Shown here: in pieces, positions 11,198 through 24,028 of the stretch | How the letters are laid out: every line of letters begins with the position of its first letter | Numbering within the stretch: the stretch's first letter is position 1 | Assembly: GCF_963678975.1 (NCBI RefSeq) | Contig: NC_089273.1 | Coordinates: forward strand, 32,178,973 to 32,242,972 | Direction of reading: 5' to 3' | DNA: 64,000 nucleotides | Source of the DNA: Dysidea avara | Taxonomy: Eukaryota; Porifera; Demospongiae; Dictyoceratida; Dysideidae | Translations under genes and position numbers: made by a program | The notes under the pieces: model-generated | Told to the model about the DNA's origin: nothing | The model's database searches: none | Seen by the model: only the letters and a program-made list of their open reading frames with translations

Positions 11198-11438
11198 TTG
11201 ACTGGATCTGCAAAAAGGGGTCTTATAGCCTTTCCAATTGTGTACACTTGACAACCCATAACTTTAGAATTGGGAATATGGTGTAACCCTGAAATTTGGT
11301 CACACTACACTTCTAACATAGCACAATTTTATAGTGTAATATGAAGGTGACAAGATAAAAACTCAAGGAGTTATGAGTAGTCAAACGTAGGAATGTGGAA
11401 AAGCTAAAAGACCTCCTTTTCGCAGATCCAGTCACATA
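11198..11438. mobile_element. TGTGAC-family MITE, 238 bp
   Basis: Left end TTGACTGGATCTGCAAAAAG. Right end CTTTTCGCAGATCCAGTCA followed by CATA. Terminal repeats are about 35 bp with few mismatches. The interior differs from the other copies, so it is a separate subfamily. No reading frame above background. Confidence 0.87.
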
Positions 11439-12574
11439 TAGGCAGAGGAAAATCAAGCATGTATTCACATTTAAATAGCCATGCAGTAGCCACTGTAAAT
11501 TCATATAAAAATCAGAGAAACAGATAACTTTTGCAGCAAGTTCTTCAGCAGTCTACGTAAGCAGGTATTTTGTTCAAAAAAGCCATGGAAGCATTGTAAT
11601 TTTGAAAGTCTATAAATAAAATTTCAAAATGGCTCCTGTAGAAACATGATTATGAGGGTCATATTACTCTGTTGCCATAGGAGTCATTCCTTCTGTATGA
11701 AACTCATACTTTTGAATGCATGTATAATTGCCTGTCTGCTGGAAGTGCGAAATAATAAAGTGGAACTGCATGATTTGAATATTCAACTTAAATATGTCAC
11801 TGCATAGCCACTAGCTATTATAGCATAGTTTGGTCAACTTTATACCATGAACAACCACAGTGCTTATTTAACAAACCAAATTGAAACTCTATGTTTCATG
11901 ATCTTTTCATCAAAAACTTTGTGGTTAATTCTGTGAAATTGCTGTCAGCAATTTAAGGATTAAAGCCCTGCGATAACCAAGACTTGAAATCCATAATAAT
12001 GGGCATAAATGATAACTTATACAAGGGCGGCCCCAGGAATTTTGGTGACTGGTGTCCAAACTTTTGCCATACACAAATTTAAATCTAGGGGTATGGGGAC
12101 AAGATTTTGCAGAACTTTGTGTAATTTTACATTGAATCTGCATGGTAGCAATATTGACAGTTTAGAGTTAAGAGACAGAACAACAGACATGGATGCTGTG
12201 TTGGAGTATGCCCCCAGGAAGATTTTAGATTTTAACACTCTGTTATAAGATTTTGGGCTATTTTTTTACTGTGTTGGCACAGGTAAATAAAGTAGCTAGC
12301 TAGTTACCTACAGCTCTTAAGAGAAATACAAAATTCGGCTGTTCTATTAGAGTGGTTGACTGCTCTATTAGAGTATTTCGATCTGAACTTTTGTACCATT
12401 ACAAATAATCACTGTAAAATATCATTTTGATTATCTGAATACACTTGACCAGTTTCTGGAAACCTCAGAAACCCCCCTAGATCCGCTCCTGTTATACACT
12501 AGCTGGCTTCCTGTACTGGTATGGAAAACCATGTATTAAAATTTATTTATTTATTTGGGGAGAAAAGAGCATAC
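11439..12574. other. Repeat-derived DNA; possible decayed hAT ends at 12023 and 12496
   Basis: Left end CAAGGGCGGCCCCAGG at about 12023 and right end CCCCCTAGATCCGCTCCTG at about 12496 resemble mismatched hAT termini. I see no clean 8-bp duplication. The overlapping open frames at 11925-12248 run on both strands and are not convincing. A two-unit CTCTAATAG motif lies at 12339-12384. Confidence 0.35.
12339..12384 (-). repeat. Dispersed CTCTAATAG motif, two units (minus)
   Basis: Reads on the minus strand AGATCGAAATACTCTAATAG, AGCAGTCA, then a second ACTCTAATAGAACAG unit. Same two-unit layout as 42044-42089. Confidence 0.8.
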
Positions 12575-14405
12575 GGCAAAGCTGATTAAGCCCAAAAATG
12601 TCATACATATTTCATGACCCAGATTGTTCTACTTTTACTGTATTCAAAACTTTTAAAGTAAATAATATTGATACTACTCACATTAATGTTGTGTACTATG
12701 ACTATACATATGCTATCCTTTTGACACTTGGAGAGACATACACACCTACAAATAATTATAAAACTCTAATTTCTAGGGCAAAGATGAACTATCCATATAT
12801 TACTATGGAATGGAATTGCAATTAAACTCCATTTTGGCTATATTGCTGCAAACCATTCTGATAATATTCATTGGCTTTTACCCTAGGAAATGTTTACAGC
12901 TATATATTAAGGATTGTTCAATAATATTTCTCTTCCAAATAGCAACCATATCATGACACAGAATGACCTCAATACTTAATTGTACTGAATTTGTATAACC
13001 TATATTTATAACACTAGACTGAAAGACAATCCATTAACCTCTAGATAATACTGATCAATAGTGTACCTAAATATTGTGATTAATTCCTCACATTAAAAGT
13101 CATAGTTAAGGATACCAACATGTCAACTTGCGTTTTTGTTATGTAGCTAACTGTTCAAGAGAAGCTATAAAAAGATCATTGTACATATTTCTCGAATTCA
13201 CAAAGTGAAATAGTGTTACACAGTGAATCTGTTGTGATCAAAGGGAAATAAATATTAACGTTGTTCTGTAATGTCATTCATCACGATGCAGTACTCTGAC
13301 AATCAGCTCAGCTACTGTTAAAAATTCAGTTAATTTCACAATGCAACTGTAACATCCATCTATCAACATATCTGTAGTTATTTTCTCATTACATATAATC
13401 AGAAATACTGCAATCACATTTCCTTGGTTCATTCAACTGAACTATTTAACATTAATATAACTGACTTTGTATTTGTATAGATAAGTAATTGTAATTGTGT
13501 ACTTTGTAACCATATTTGGAACCTTAGTGTTATCTGCTACCCAACCAAACACTGAGTAACAACTTGCACTAGATGTTGAGTAGTAGCTACAACAAAACTC
13601 AAGTTGTGTGTATGTGGCTCAACTTTCTCTTTTCATTAAACTGGTACATTGGTGAAGCAACCTTGAAGGTTGTGTCACATTATAGCTATGTAACTATTTA
13701 TTTCAGTCAACTTTATACAAACTTTTGATTATAGGATTCATTTTCACTTTGATCTGAAATCAGCACTGTGGTTTTTCATGGTATAATTATATGAAATCAA
13801 CATGATTGTGGTTTTTCATAGTATATATACCATGAAAAACCACAGTGCTGATTTTAAATCAAAATTATACCATGAAAAACCACAATGCTGATTTCAAATC
13901 AAAGTGAAAGTAAAAGTGAATCCTTTTGTCAAAAGGTTGTGATTGGTTTCTTTGAAATCACTGTCAGTAAGTAATGCTTAATTAAATTGCTATCATCAGT
14001 TACGTGGTGCCAAGTAGCTACATTGCTAATGTATCATATTGGTAGCTAAGTAGGATCCCCGAAAATCATATTGAAATTAGCCATTAGAATTGCGAATTTA
14101 ATAAAATTTACTGATTTTAGCGGAAAATCAGTCTCTTTTCTTTGATCTATAACTCATCAGTACAATACTTTAAATGAAATAAACCACACATATCTAGAAA
14201 GTAAATGAGTACGCGCTTCGAAAATAACTGTGTTTTCACACCATTTTATGCACTTTTGGGGCGTGTGCCTTTAATATTAATGTATTGATTATTAACCAAA
14301 TAAATTCAATGTGTCGCGCCGCCCAATAATCCGCCTTTGAAAATCATCCTGGAGACATCTTACGAGACGAATCACCTTTACGGAATAGTACTCGTCCATT
14401 ATGAT
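12575..14405 (+). repeat. Duplicated segment, first part, copy b
   Basis: Colinear with 7650-9722 but without the two MITEs found there. It carries about 250 bp of extra DNA at about 14065-14310. The 75-codon frame at 12598 is disrupted in copy a and is not called a gene. Confidence 0.87.
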
Positions 14406-14458
14406 GTAATATCATAGATAATATATACCTCCGGACACTTATCTATGGTAATATTAAT

Positions 14459-17400
14459 TATAGACCTCTTGACTTTTAGGGCGTGGTACTTTTAGTTTAC
14501 GAATGATCACGTCAACGCGAATTTTTACGTACGAGAGATAGATCATGAAGCAAGGAAACATTATTGTTTGAAGCTACATATTGTTGACGAAGGTTTTCGT
14601 GCTGGTACAACGTTGTATGGAGTCGGAACAGTGCTCAGGCGGAAAATCTCAGTGAATCTGAAGTGTGGCGACGTAAACAAGTACTTAATAGACACGCCAG
14701 GGACCTTCAAAACGAAAGTTTAAAGGCCTAAAGATATTTTAAAGTGTCTTCTACTGATGTACGACTAACAGTTGTGATGCCACCATAAGTGTGTTGGCAA
14801 TGGAGCCTGTCACAAAGGTTCAATGTTTGATTTTGTAAGAAGTCTTCAAACAGGTTTCATAAACTTTGGTACAAATGGGAGACCTACACTTAAACCTGGC
14901 ACACTTGCTGTCATGGCTGGGTAAGTTTGCAACACTGGCACTGACTGATGAACATGTTACCACTTTAAGTATGTAACTTTATAAATTGGCATGTGCATTG
15001 GCCTCAGTGCTAAGATGACCACTCTGCATGCATTTTGTTACAGGGAAGAAGAAGTGTGAAATTAAGATGCTGTCGTGTTGTTTTAGAGCAGCTAGTTTAT
15101 AGGGCTTTATAACCATCTAGTGCCATCAGTTTTTCACTCAAGGTATATTATGTGTAATGCTGGTGTGATTACTCTGCATACAAGACCATAATGCAAGTAG
15201 ATGCACATGCATAATACTCACTACAAGGTAGTGAATAGAATATGTACTATGATATCACATTGTATATGTAACCAGTCAGGGACACATAAGATAGTAGGCA
15301 TTCCAGCCCGATTTTTAAATTTTGGAAAAATGGGCTTTTTATATGCTCAATAGACAGAGCATTGATTGCTGATCTCAGAAATATATAGTTTGTTGGGTTA
15401 GAATTAGCTACTTTGGTATGCACAGTGCTTAAAAACTGAAAAAAAGGTACATTTTTTCTCCTGGCCTCCCCATACATTTAACAGGGGAAAATGGCACAAT
15501 TGAATCAGGAAGCCATCTAGCAATCTGGACTATCTTGAAACTGCGGTTGCTTCTAGCTGCACGTTTGTACATGTAATGAGAGTAACTTCAGGTCTTATTG
15601 GATCTCAGCGATCTTTGTATGCTTTTTGGTGAGCAAATATGCTTTACCTACTGCACACTTCTTGATGCAATGGTGTATATCCATAGGCAAGTGACTATCT
15701 CAAGTTGGTAAAAACATCAAGTTAACAACTTAACAACTAAAGTGGAGGTGCCACAATCATGCAGCAATACCTAAGGTGGAGTTGTGGTTTCAATTATGGC
15801 ATTGTTATGCTGACTTTGAAGGGGGTTATACTTTTGAGCTGATGACACAGCCATCATAAAACTGCTCTAGAGCTAAAAATTGCTAACCCGAGTGAAGTAA
15901 CTACACACTTTAAAGTAACCACCAGTGACTACCTTTCACCTGACAGTACGTTTTGTACAGTTTTAAAGTATTCTACATACATTACAAGGCTTGAAAAGAT
16001 TACAAAACAACACAAAACTTACTTATATGTAACTCGCACGATAAAACTAAGATTTTCATGATGATCAGCATGTGGACAAACCCCACAGCAGGTTTCATCC
16101 TCATTGGAGCTTGGACGATGGAGCAATCCCAAGTTAAACACGAGTTGTAATTTTGTGCCAGGGTTCTATTGGGAAATGTATGGAGAATTTTTTTATATTT
16201 TTATTAAAATATCTCGGATACTGGAATGCCTAATGATAGTTTGAAGTTAGTCTCATCTATATTTCCAATTGGTTCCATTCAGCAATTAATGCTGTATTCT
16301 CATTCATCAATTATACCTTGCTGTTTCTTGTGGTGTACGTAGGCAGCATAGCCCAGTGGTCAGAGCCCTTGATGTGTCTCCTAGCACTATAGATTTGTAT
16401 GTGTCTATATTTAACTATGCTTATATAGGATGTTCTTTATCAGGTGTGTCACAACTTGACAGAATTAAGGCAGGTGCTAAGTGAACATACTGAAGTTTTA
16501 CAAGAACTAACTGTTATTCCAGATCCCTCAGTTGTGATTGGTATAATAATATTACAATCACTACAAATGTACAACTAACTATATATGACTTGGTAATTTA
16601 GTAGGGCAGTCCCCTAAATATATTGAATTGTTGAAATAGCTTTGAGTACAATGCATTATAATGACTGGTACCCCGTGAGCAATATTGATGGTCCCAATTG
16701 AGACATACTATAATAGTGATTATAGTTATGATGCGTAGCAAGAAACATGCTGCACAAAAAAACAATGAACTTTCTAGATCAAGATCTCATGAAGTACACT
16801 GCACATAAGAAACCTTATGAAACAGTATGTAATGTGTTAAGGCTAAATTTCTGGTTTCTCAGGCCCGACTAACCCATATAATTTGTAAATGAACTGTTTT
16901 GTTGATTTTTAAAGATCATATGTTCGATCACTTGAGTTTGTGGCGTCGATGTATTGTGGGGTATCCATATCTGCTTTGCGTGGGGTGAGCTTGGTTATTA
17001 CAAGAAGAGTTGCAAAAGCAGACTATGGATGGATGTTTGGTCACTTAGATGTACTAACCATAGCTATTAGTTTGTTATCGAACGACATAGTTACATGTGT
17101 TGCCATAACTTCAGTTTAAAAAATTATTACCACCTATTATTATTTTATTTATACCTACCTACCAACCCACTTTGCAACTAGTTTCAGTCCAAGAAACAAA
17201 AGATTTAGTTGAAGTGGCCTAAACTTCTGAAAAGTGCAGTTGTAAGATATAATCTTCATCCATAATTAGAGCTTCTTTCTTGATTGTACACTTCTCCCCT
17301 ATAAGAAAATGCACGCACAGTGGTCATTTTAGCACTGAGGCCCAATACACGTACATTTCATAAAGCTACGTACATTGAGCAACTAGAGTGGTGCAAATTT

Positions 17401-18118
17401 TGGCAGGGGCCGAAGCTGTTCTTCAGTTATACCCTGTACACAGCATACCTACAATCTTGTATTTTAATTAAGTGTATTTCTAGTTGTTGTATTGTATATT
17501 TGGTATATGTTGTTTTCAGGACTCCACTGAAAATCAGCATAAGCTGAGCAGACTCCCTGCTTAAATATTACAATTACAATGTTGATCAGTTGGTGTCAGT
17601 GTTGCAAACTTACACTAGTCATGCTAGCAAGAGTGACCACTTCTGAGTGATAGGTCTCCCATTTGTACCAAAGTTTCATGAAAGCCTGTTTGAAGACTTC
17701 TTACACAATCAAACATTGAACCTTTGTGACAGGCTCCATTGCCAACACACTGATGGTGGCATCACAAATGTTAGTCGTAAAACAGTAGAAGACACTTTAA
17801 AAATATCTTTAGGCCTTTAAACTTTCGTTTTGAAGGTCCCTGGCATGTCTATCAAGTACTTGTTTACGTCGCCACACTTCAGATTCACTGAGATTTTCTG
17901 CTTGAGCACTGTTCCAACTCATTACAACATTGTGCCAGAATGAAAACCTTCATCAACAATATGTAGCTTCAAACAATAATGTTTCTTTGCTTCATGATGT
18001 ATCTTTCATACGTAATCACTCATTTACATCACTACTTCTTTTTCCCTACAAAACTTGCATTGACGTGATCATTTCGTAAAATAAAAGTGCCACACTCTAA
18101 AAAGTCAAGAGGTCTATA
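14459..18118. mobile_element. Long-terminal-inverted-repeat element, 3.66 kb
   Basis: Both ends read TATAGACCTCTTGACTTTT inward. The arms of about 500 bp (14459-14960 and 17585-18118) are roughly 85-90% alike. It interrupts copy b of the duplicated segment, which is continuous at about 9722 in copy a, so it is an insertion. No transposase is recognisable. Long arms resemble Mutator-like or foldback elements, but I cannot assign a superfamily. A 33-codon block (14630-14731, containing NLSESEVWRRKQVL) is preserved with its stop in both arms. Confidence 0.8.
16341..16395 (+). ncRNA. tRNA-like A box (possible SINE head)
   Basis: TAGCCCAGTGGTCAGAGC at 16349-16366 fits a tRNA D-arm / RNA polymerase III A box well. 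No convincing B box follows, so this looks like a decayed tRNA-derived SINE, not a functional tRNA. Confidence 0.35.
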
Positions 18119-18122
18119 TAAC

Positions 18123-19549
18123 TAGAGATTTCCAACCTACCAATTTTCACATATATATATTTGCTAATCAAATTACACACCTTCAACAAACGTTTGACGA
18201 GCTACTGTTTGAGTTTCAGTTAAGGAGCACAGCCTACAGTCTCGTGTAGCCAGACTGCCCACACAAAAGAAAAAAAGCGGTCTGGCTATGCAAGACTAAA
18301 GTCCAAAGTTTCCTACTTCGCATAATGCACTTGATTGAATTAAATTTCATGCAGTATTTATTTAAATACGCAAAATCGAAAAAAATCCTCATAGGGAGCC
18401 CATGAGCTGCATACAAAAATAATCATACACATAATTCTGCGAGAGTTTATGGTACCACTTATAGTCAAAAGTTGTTGAGTTTTCCACAAGTTTCTGTGGC
18501 TGAAAGAAGTGACCCTGGGCAAAGTAGATATGCTGATATCAAATTCACCATCTGTTTTTGGTGAAAAGATGTTTTCCAGTGGTTCATGACAAAAATACGT
18601 CTTGTAGAAAGGTACTACACTATCTAGGACTGTTCAGAATCCTGTGTTCCAACCAGATGCACCCTGAATTTCAAGGCATCCAACAGCATCAATGCAAGTA
18701 TAGTTCAAAAGCGAGCAGTGTGTTGTGTTGTGCGGAATTGCTTTATAGCATGCAAGGTCATGGATTACTTCTGAGAAAGTGGTGTTTAGCATGTAATACA
18801 AATCTTGTAAGGCTTTACAGCCACCTGTTGAGATATAATGATATACCTACTCCTATTATTGACTGTTTATTGTGGCTGCAATGTCTGTATTTTTGGTTAA
18901 GACAATTTATTATGTCATCATAATTATAATAATAATAATAATTACCATCCTCCATACTTTTATGTGGCAAATAAAGGAAAGTGGTGTCCAAAAATGCGAC
19001 CTTACAATAACATTGAACGTTACTGATTGTATATGTTGCAATATGATCGTCATGTATTATGAAGTAGTTGTTAGCTGTAATCTGTGATGCAAAAGTTCAC
19101 TCTTTTATGCAATATCACTTGTTAATTATGTCTGAATACATGTGGTATATGTGTGTATTATTAATTCTGCACAGAATGTACAGTATTCTTAGAAAAATCA
19201 AACATATTACGTTTGGTCATTCTACAGAGGAGTAGTCAGAGAGGTTTTACCTAGCTCATGAATTTTACTATACTAAGTGGTTCTGTGGTGAAAATTTCAT
19301 GTCATTAGGAGTTTCATAATCAACTGTATGACACTTGTAATATTGTGCTTGGTGCAATATAATGTACAGGAAATCCCTGAAAGTGCCGTATTCAAATATA
19401 ACCGATCTATCAACTTTTGCTAATATCTCTTAATAGGAACCATCAATTGAGGTGGGGTTGCAGTAAAATGATTCTAAAAGATGGTACAATATTTGCCACA
19501 TCAAAGAATTTAAAGAATGTAAATATTTTAATTTAGTTGGAAATCCCTA
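18123..19549. mobile_element. Inverted-repeat element, 1.43 kb (candidate)
   Basis: Starts TAGAGATTTCCAAC and ends GTTGGAAATCCCTA. With the preceding long-TIR element it makes up the insertion that splits copy b of the duplicated segment. The 121-codon open frame at 18558-18923 has no recognised domain. A TAA-type microsatellite lies at about 18920-18940. No clear target duplication. Confidence 0.5.
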
Positions 19550-20399
19550 ACAATTATAACACAGTATTAATCACTTACAGGTGACTGGATATAGAACTAT
19601 AAATAATTACCAAACTCAAATTTTAAACTGGACTATAGGGCCTGACCATAGTTGCAAAGTCAGAGAGACCAAACAAAGTAGCACACGGCCACCATTTTAT
19701 GCAATAAAAACAAACTCACCACTGGGATGTGCCTTTTGGGGTTCTGATGAGTGCAGGCCCTCTGCGCCTTGTCTTTTCTTTTATCTTCAATCAAGCTGCT
19801 TGTCAGGTTTTGTGAAGTTCTTGCAACTTTAAATTTTAAGTGCATGCACACTTCAATCGAGGAAACAATCTACTGTTCAAATGTTGCTTACTTTTCTAAC
19901 ACTTCAGTAATTACACAACCATTTTGAATAATGGTGGCTATCCAGGACATTGAATTATACAAAATAAGGGTGCTTTCAGACAATTTAACATAACTATTGT
20001 GATGAATATACGCATGCGCTAAAATTTTCCAAGTACAGTACAAGAACTCCGCAAAACCCTGTATCATATCGAGATGTTAATTTTCCCTATCAACACTTTC
20101 CTTCAGCTGCATATTTAGATGTCACAGAATTATTTCAGAGCTGGATTTCAGAAGTGCTTCAATCCTGGCTCAACAATAACAGCAGATACTTGCAACTTCG
20201 TGATTGGAATCCTGTTCACGATAGGTTCGCAACCACACCCATCAAATAAAGATCTAGGTGGACTAATAGCGATAACTAGAGTATGAAGACCATGCATGTA
20301 CACCTCTTAATAGTCTAGCTATATTATAATTACTTAACAGTGAATAAGTTAACCTCACCCCTTATTGGTCTAGCTAGCTGGACACCCCTTGGCTGACTG

Positions 20400-20451
20400 G
20401 TGATACTCTAATACAACAGTCATGTATATGATATTCTAGTTGAACAGTCAC
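20400..20451 (+). repeat. Dispersed CTCTAATA motif, paralogous to 10335-10404
   Basis: GATACTCTAATACAACAGTC followed by a degenerate unit ending GAACAGTCAC. One unit fewer than the paralogous site. Confidence 0.6.
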
Positions 20452-20519
20452 AAGTTACACTGTGGCTAGCTAGCTGTGCTCCAAAAAAACTAAACAAACT
20501 AGTATTTTTAAAAATTGTT

Positions 20520-20757
20520 AATTTTAAAATGAAGTAGGGATTTATGCTGCAATAAAAGTAGTGAAACAAGAGATGAATGATGGTATTACAGCATAGCTTG
20601 GTGGGAAAGTGCTTACTTTGGCACATTAGCTATAACAATTATTTTGTTCAATGCCAAAGTAGGGACTTCCCACCAAGCTGTGCTGCAATACTACCATTGG
20701 TCTCTTGTTTCACTACTTTTATTGCATAGATCCCTACTTCATTTTAAATTAACAATT
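20520..20757. mobile_element. GAAGTAGGGAT hairpin MITE, two arms
   Basis: Left arm starts ATGAAGTAGGGATTTATGC. Right arm ends GCATAGATCCCTACTTCAT. Arms of about 100 bp contain AAAAGTAGTGAAACAAGAGA and its complement. Copy a of the duplication (10440-10537) has only the right arm. Confidence 0.75.
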
Positions 20758-21030
20758 TTTTTAAGATACTAATAAGATGTGTAGCAGCTGTACGTGTATA
20801 AATTAACCACTATGAATTAAGCTTGTTTTTGTTTTGCTGCAAATTCTTATTATTCCTATGCTCATTAACAAATTGTTCATTGTCTATTTTCCTACGTAGG
20901 TGTCCAATTAATGCGGGCATTAAACACTGTAACTTGATTTGCTAAACGTAGATTTTATGGTACAGATTGCATTGTTTTATGTATCAAATCCATGTCCTGG
21001 TTGCCTCACATTTTGTAGACCCGGTCACAA

Positions 21031-21273
21031 TATGTGACTGGATTTGCGAAAATGTTCTTTCCACACATTTTACATACCAGCAAACAAAAGGATGTAACAG
21101 TTGACTCCTTACATTGCTATTATCATCAAAGTGCAGCCAGATACTATAGCTACACTTGTGAACATTTTCAGGCAATTATATGCCATGATCAAAAAGTTAT
21201 GAAGCTTCAAAGTTATAAAATGGGTTAAATTTTGTGTATGAAAAGGTTACCTTTTTGCAAATCCAGTCACATA
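21031..21273. mobile_element. TGTGAC-family MITE, 239 bp, with TA duplication
   Basis: The element at 21033-21271 starts TGTGACTGGATTTGCGAAAA and ends TTTGCAAATCCAGTCACA, with TA on both sides. Same subfamily as 10789-11022. Confidence 0.92.
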
Positions 21274-21274
21274 T

Positions 21275-21600
21275 ATCAGATTGGAAACAAATTTGCTAGA
21301 AAAGTGCTGGCCAGTTAGGGGAGTCTACATATCAGATTTGAAGAAAATCGCTCCAGCCATTTCCGAGATACGAGCGAACAAAATTTCGTTTTAATTTCTT
21401 GGTTTTTTTTCCTTCTTCATCTTCATTTTGCACACTTCGCAAAATCCACCATAAAACACGCATGCATACTCGGATTTGGCTGTAATTTGGCACACGTAAA
21501 GGACTCATTAAGGCGGATCTCAGTACCAACTTTAGTAGGAATCCGATGAATATTTACGGAGTTATGGCCGATTATTTGCGTAAAATAAGGTCTGTAACAA
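21275..21600 (+). repeat. Dispersed repeat D, copy 1
   Basis: Roughly 80% alike to 25265-25555 in the same orientation. Shared phrases include CGCTCCAGCCATTTCCGAGA and GTAGGAATCCGATGAA. It is open in several frames on both strands (minus 21332-21653, plus 21546-21770), as is copy 2, but the frames are not kept in step. I treat it as non-coding repeat DNA. Confidence 0.7.
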
Positions 21601-21790
21601 AATCTTTGGTCCGGGTGCATAAATGGTCTGGCCGGACCGCATATGTTCGACATAAACAGTCCGGCCGGACCAACTATGACAACAAAAATGGTCCTACCCG
21701 AGCAAAACTGGTCCGGGTTATAAATTTCAGTGCTAAAGTTAATTTAGCCACTCGTCACTACTTGCTGTGACTAACTATACTGAGTGACAA
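21590..21790 (+). repeat. GGTCCGG repeat, copy 1
   Basis: Cluster of self-complementary TGGTCTGGCCGGACC-type blocks spaced by ATGACA-type linkers. The downstream flank GAGCAAAACTGGTCC is shared with 41100-41290. A further cluster lies at 46970-47205. No coding capacity. Confidence 0.7.
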
Positions 21791-22285
21791 AAATAATACC
21801 TATTATACCTAACTAAACTGTTAAAATAGGGGAGTAACAGTAACTATGGGGAGTAAAATATTTTACTCTGAAAGGGGAGTTCGGATTACTTGGAGAGTAA
21901 CAGTAACCCACTAAGGGTAAAGAGAACTCCAAGTGAGAGAAGGCACCAAACTGAAGAGTTCCCATTACCAGCTAAGGTGAACTCAGTGAGCCAGTATACC
22001 TACTGAGCTGGCCACATATAGCTGAATGAGCCACATGCAGGTTATAGCTGTCTCATAATATTTTCTCCATTAACTAGCCAGTTCAATTCTAGCCACTCAA
22101 TGTAAAAAGGAAAATAATTATTTAGGCTTCCTTTTCAATGGTAGCCATTTACTCATGTTTTATTTTGTAGACTAACCAAGACATAGTGAAGGAAACAGAC
22201 AGTACGAAAGCAGGTTGACAAATTTTTTTGTGATTCATCTGTACATTTTTCTTCATTTCTGAAGTTGTACAATATAGGTAAATAA
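21791..22285. other. Repeat-derived DNA, no recognised gene
   Basis: Contains GGGGAGTAAC repeats at 21825-21945 (about four irregular units). Nothing else recognised. Confidence 0.4.
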
Positions 22286-22604
22286 ATCTAATCAAAAACA
22301 GCCAAGCTGTAAAAAAAGGTGCGGCCCCCAAAAAGGCCATGGTGAAAAAGATGCGAAATCCAAGGTGGCGGCCAAGAAATGGCTGTGATGGTAGGTTAAT
22401 GGTAAAAATTTTATAATAACGACAATTCAGGTGAATTTGGTGGTCTTGGCACAAAATTCACCTGAATTGTCGTTATTAAAATTTTTACCATTAACCTACC
22501 ATCACAGCCATTTCTTGGCCGCCACCTTGGATTTCACATCGTTTTTCACCATGGCCTTTTTGGGTGCTGCACCTTTTTTACAGCTTGGCTGTTTTTGATT
22601 AGAT
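22286..22604. mobile_element. Foldback palindrome, copy 2 (319 bp)
   Basis: Same length and ends as 2015-2333 (ATCTAATCAAAAACAGCC at left, complement at right). Here the array lies to the right, so the composite repeat is inverted relative to copies 1 and 3. The open frame at 22149-22454 is an artefact of the palindrome. Confidence 0.88.
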
Positions 22605-22809
22605 ATCACTTCTTTTTGTATTTGTATACTGCAAAGCTGGCCTATGGCTGGCTTTGGAGCTTTTTAAACCCATGTGTTTTTTTCTTTACCACAGCAAGAA
22701 GAAAAGAACTTAAAGAAGATCTTTAATACTTCAATTATTTTTGATTTTATTAGTAATTATACAAATTATATACATATATTTATTACATGCCAATTATTCC
22801 CCATAGGAT
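22605..22809 (-). repeat. Spacer of composite repeat, inverted, with hairpin
   Basis: Reverse complement of the spacer at 1831-2014. The hairpin CAAAGCTGGCC...GGCTGGCTTTG is at 22632-22657. Confidence 0.72.
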
Positions 22810-23911
22810 GTTTTTTGCAGTTGATATCTCTACTGGGTGACTTGAAATGTAGCTGAACTATCTACAGGATGGTTTCTTTGTAGCTGAACTCTCTACAAGG
22901 TGACCTCTTTTAGCTGATCTCTCCAGGGTGATTTGTTTCTAGCTGAACTCTCAGAGTCTACATGATAGTTTCTTTGTACCTGAACTCTCTACAAGGTGAC
23001 TTCTTCTAGCTGATCCCTCTACAGGATGATTTGTTTGCAGTTGAACTCTTTATGTGGTGGTTTCTTTGTAGCTGAACTCTCTACAAGGTGACCTCTTTTA
23101 GCTGATCTCTCTACAGGGTGATTTGTTTCTAGCTGAACTCTCAGAGTCTACATGATAGTTTCTTTGTACCTGAACTCTCTACAAGGTGACTTCTTCTAGC
23201 TGATCCCTCTACAGGGTGATTTGTTTGCAGTTGAACTCTTTATGTGGTGGTTTCTTTGTAGCTGAACTCTCTACAAGGTGACCTCATTTAGCTGATCTCT
23301 CTACAGGGTGATTTGTTTCTAGCTGAACTATTTACAGGTGATTTGATTGCAGCTAAACTCTCTAAATGATGGTTTCTTTGTAGCTGAACTCTCTACATGA
23401 TGGTTTCTTTGTAGCTGAACTCTCTACAAGGTAATTTCTTCTAGCTGATCCCTCTACAGGGCGATTTGTTTGTAGTTGAATTCTCTACACGGTGATTTGT
23501 TTAAGGCTGAACTCTCTACATGGCGGTTTCTTTGTAGCTGAACTCTTTACGAGGTGACTTTTTCTAGCTGAACTCTCTACAGAGTGATTTGTTTGCAGCT
23601 GAACTCTTTACATTATGGTTTCTTTGTAAATGAACTCTCTACAAGGTGACTTCTTCCAGCTGAAGGTGATTTCTTTGTAGCTGAATTCTGTATAGGTGAT
23701 TTGTTTGCAGCTGAGCTCTTTACAGAATGGTTTCTTTGTAGCTGAACTCTCTGCACGATAACTTATTCTAACTGATCTTTCTACAGGGCAATTTGTTTGT
23801 GGCTGAATTTTCTACAGGGTGATTTCTTTGTAGCTGAACTCTCTACAAGGTGATTTCTTCAAGCTGATCTCTCTACAGGGAGATTGGTTTGCAGCTGAAC
23901 TCTCTACATGG
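22810..23911 (-). repeat. Minisatellite array 2 (inverted)
   Basis: About 35 units of the same minisatellite as 243-1830, here on the minus strand (AGCTGAACTCTCTACAAGG-type). A block of about 185 bp at about 22905-23100 is repeated almost exactly at 23100-23280. The array ends abruptly at a MITE fragment. Confidence 0.9.
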
Positions 23912-24028
23912 CATCATGATGCAAGTTACAAAATGGAAATATACTTTTCCAGTACTGAGATATGACCTGTAGAGTGATGGGGTATATAGTTTGTGCCCAC
24001 ATGCCCTGTTTTCGCAGGCCCAGTCACA
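23912..24028. mobile_element. TGTGAC-family MITE, right half only
   Basis: Matches the right half of 8391-8641, ending CGCAGGCCCAGTCACA. The left half is missing and its place is taken by the minisatellite. The copy was truncated by deletion or by array rearrangement. Confidence 0.8.

Larger units (their letters stand above)
19553..21271 (+). repeat. Duplicated segment, second part, copy b
   Basis: Colinear with 9725-11022, with extra DNA at about 19803-20072 and an extra hairpin arm at about 20480-20650. Ends with the MITE at 21033-21271. Confidence 0.85.

Noticed and set aside
16341-16395. Functional tRNA gene
   Set aside because: The A box is good, but there is no credible B box or acceptor stem, so only a tRNA-like relic is listed.
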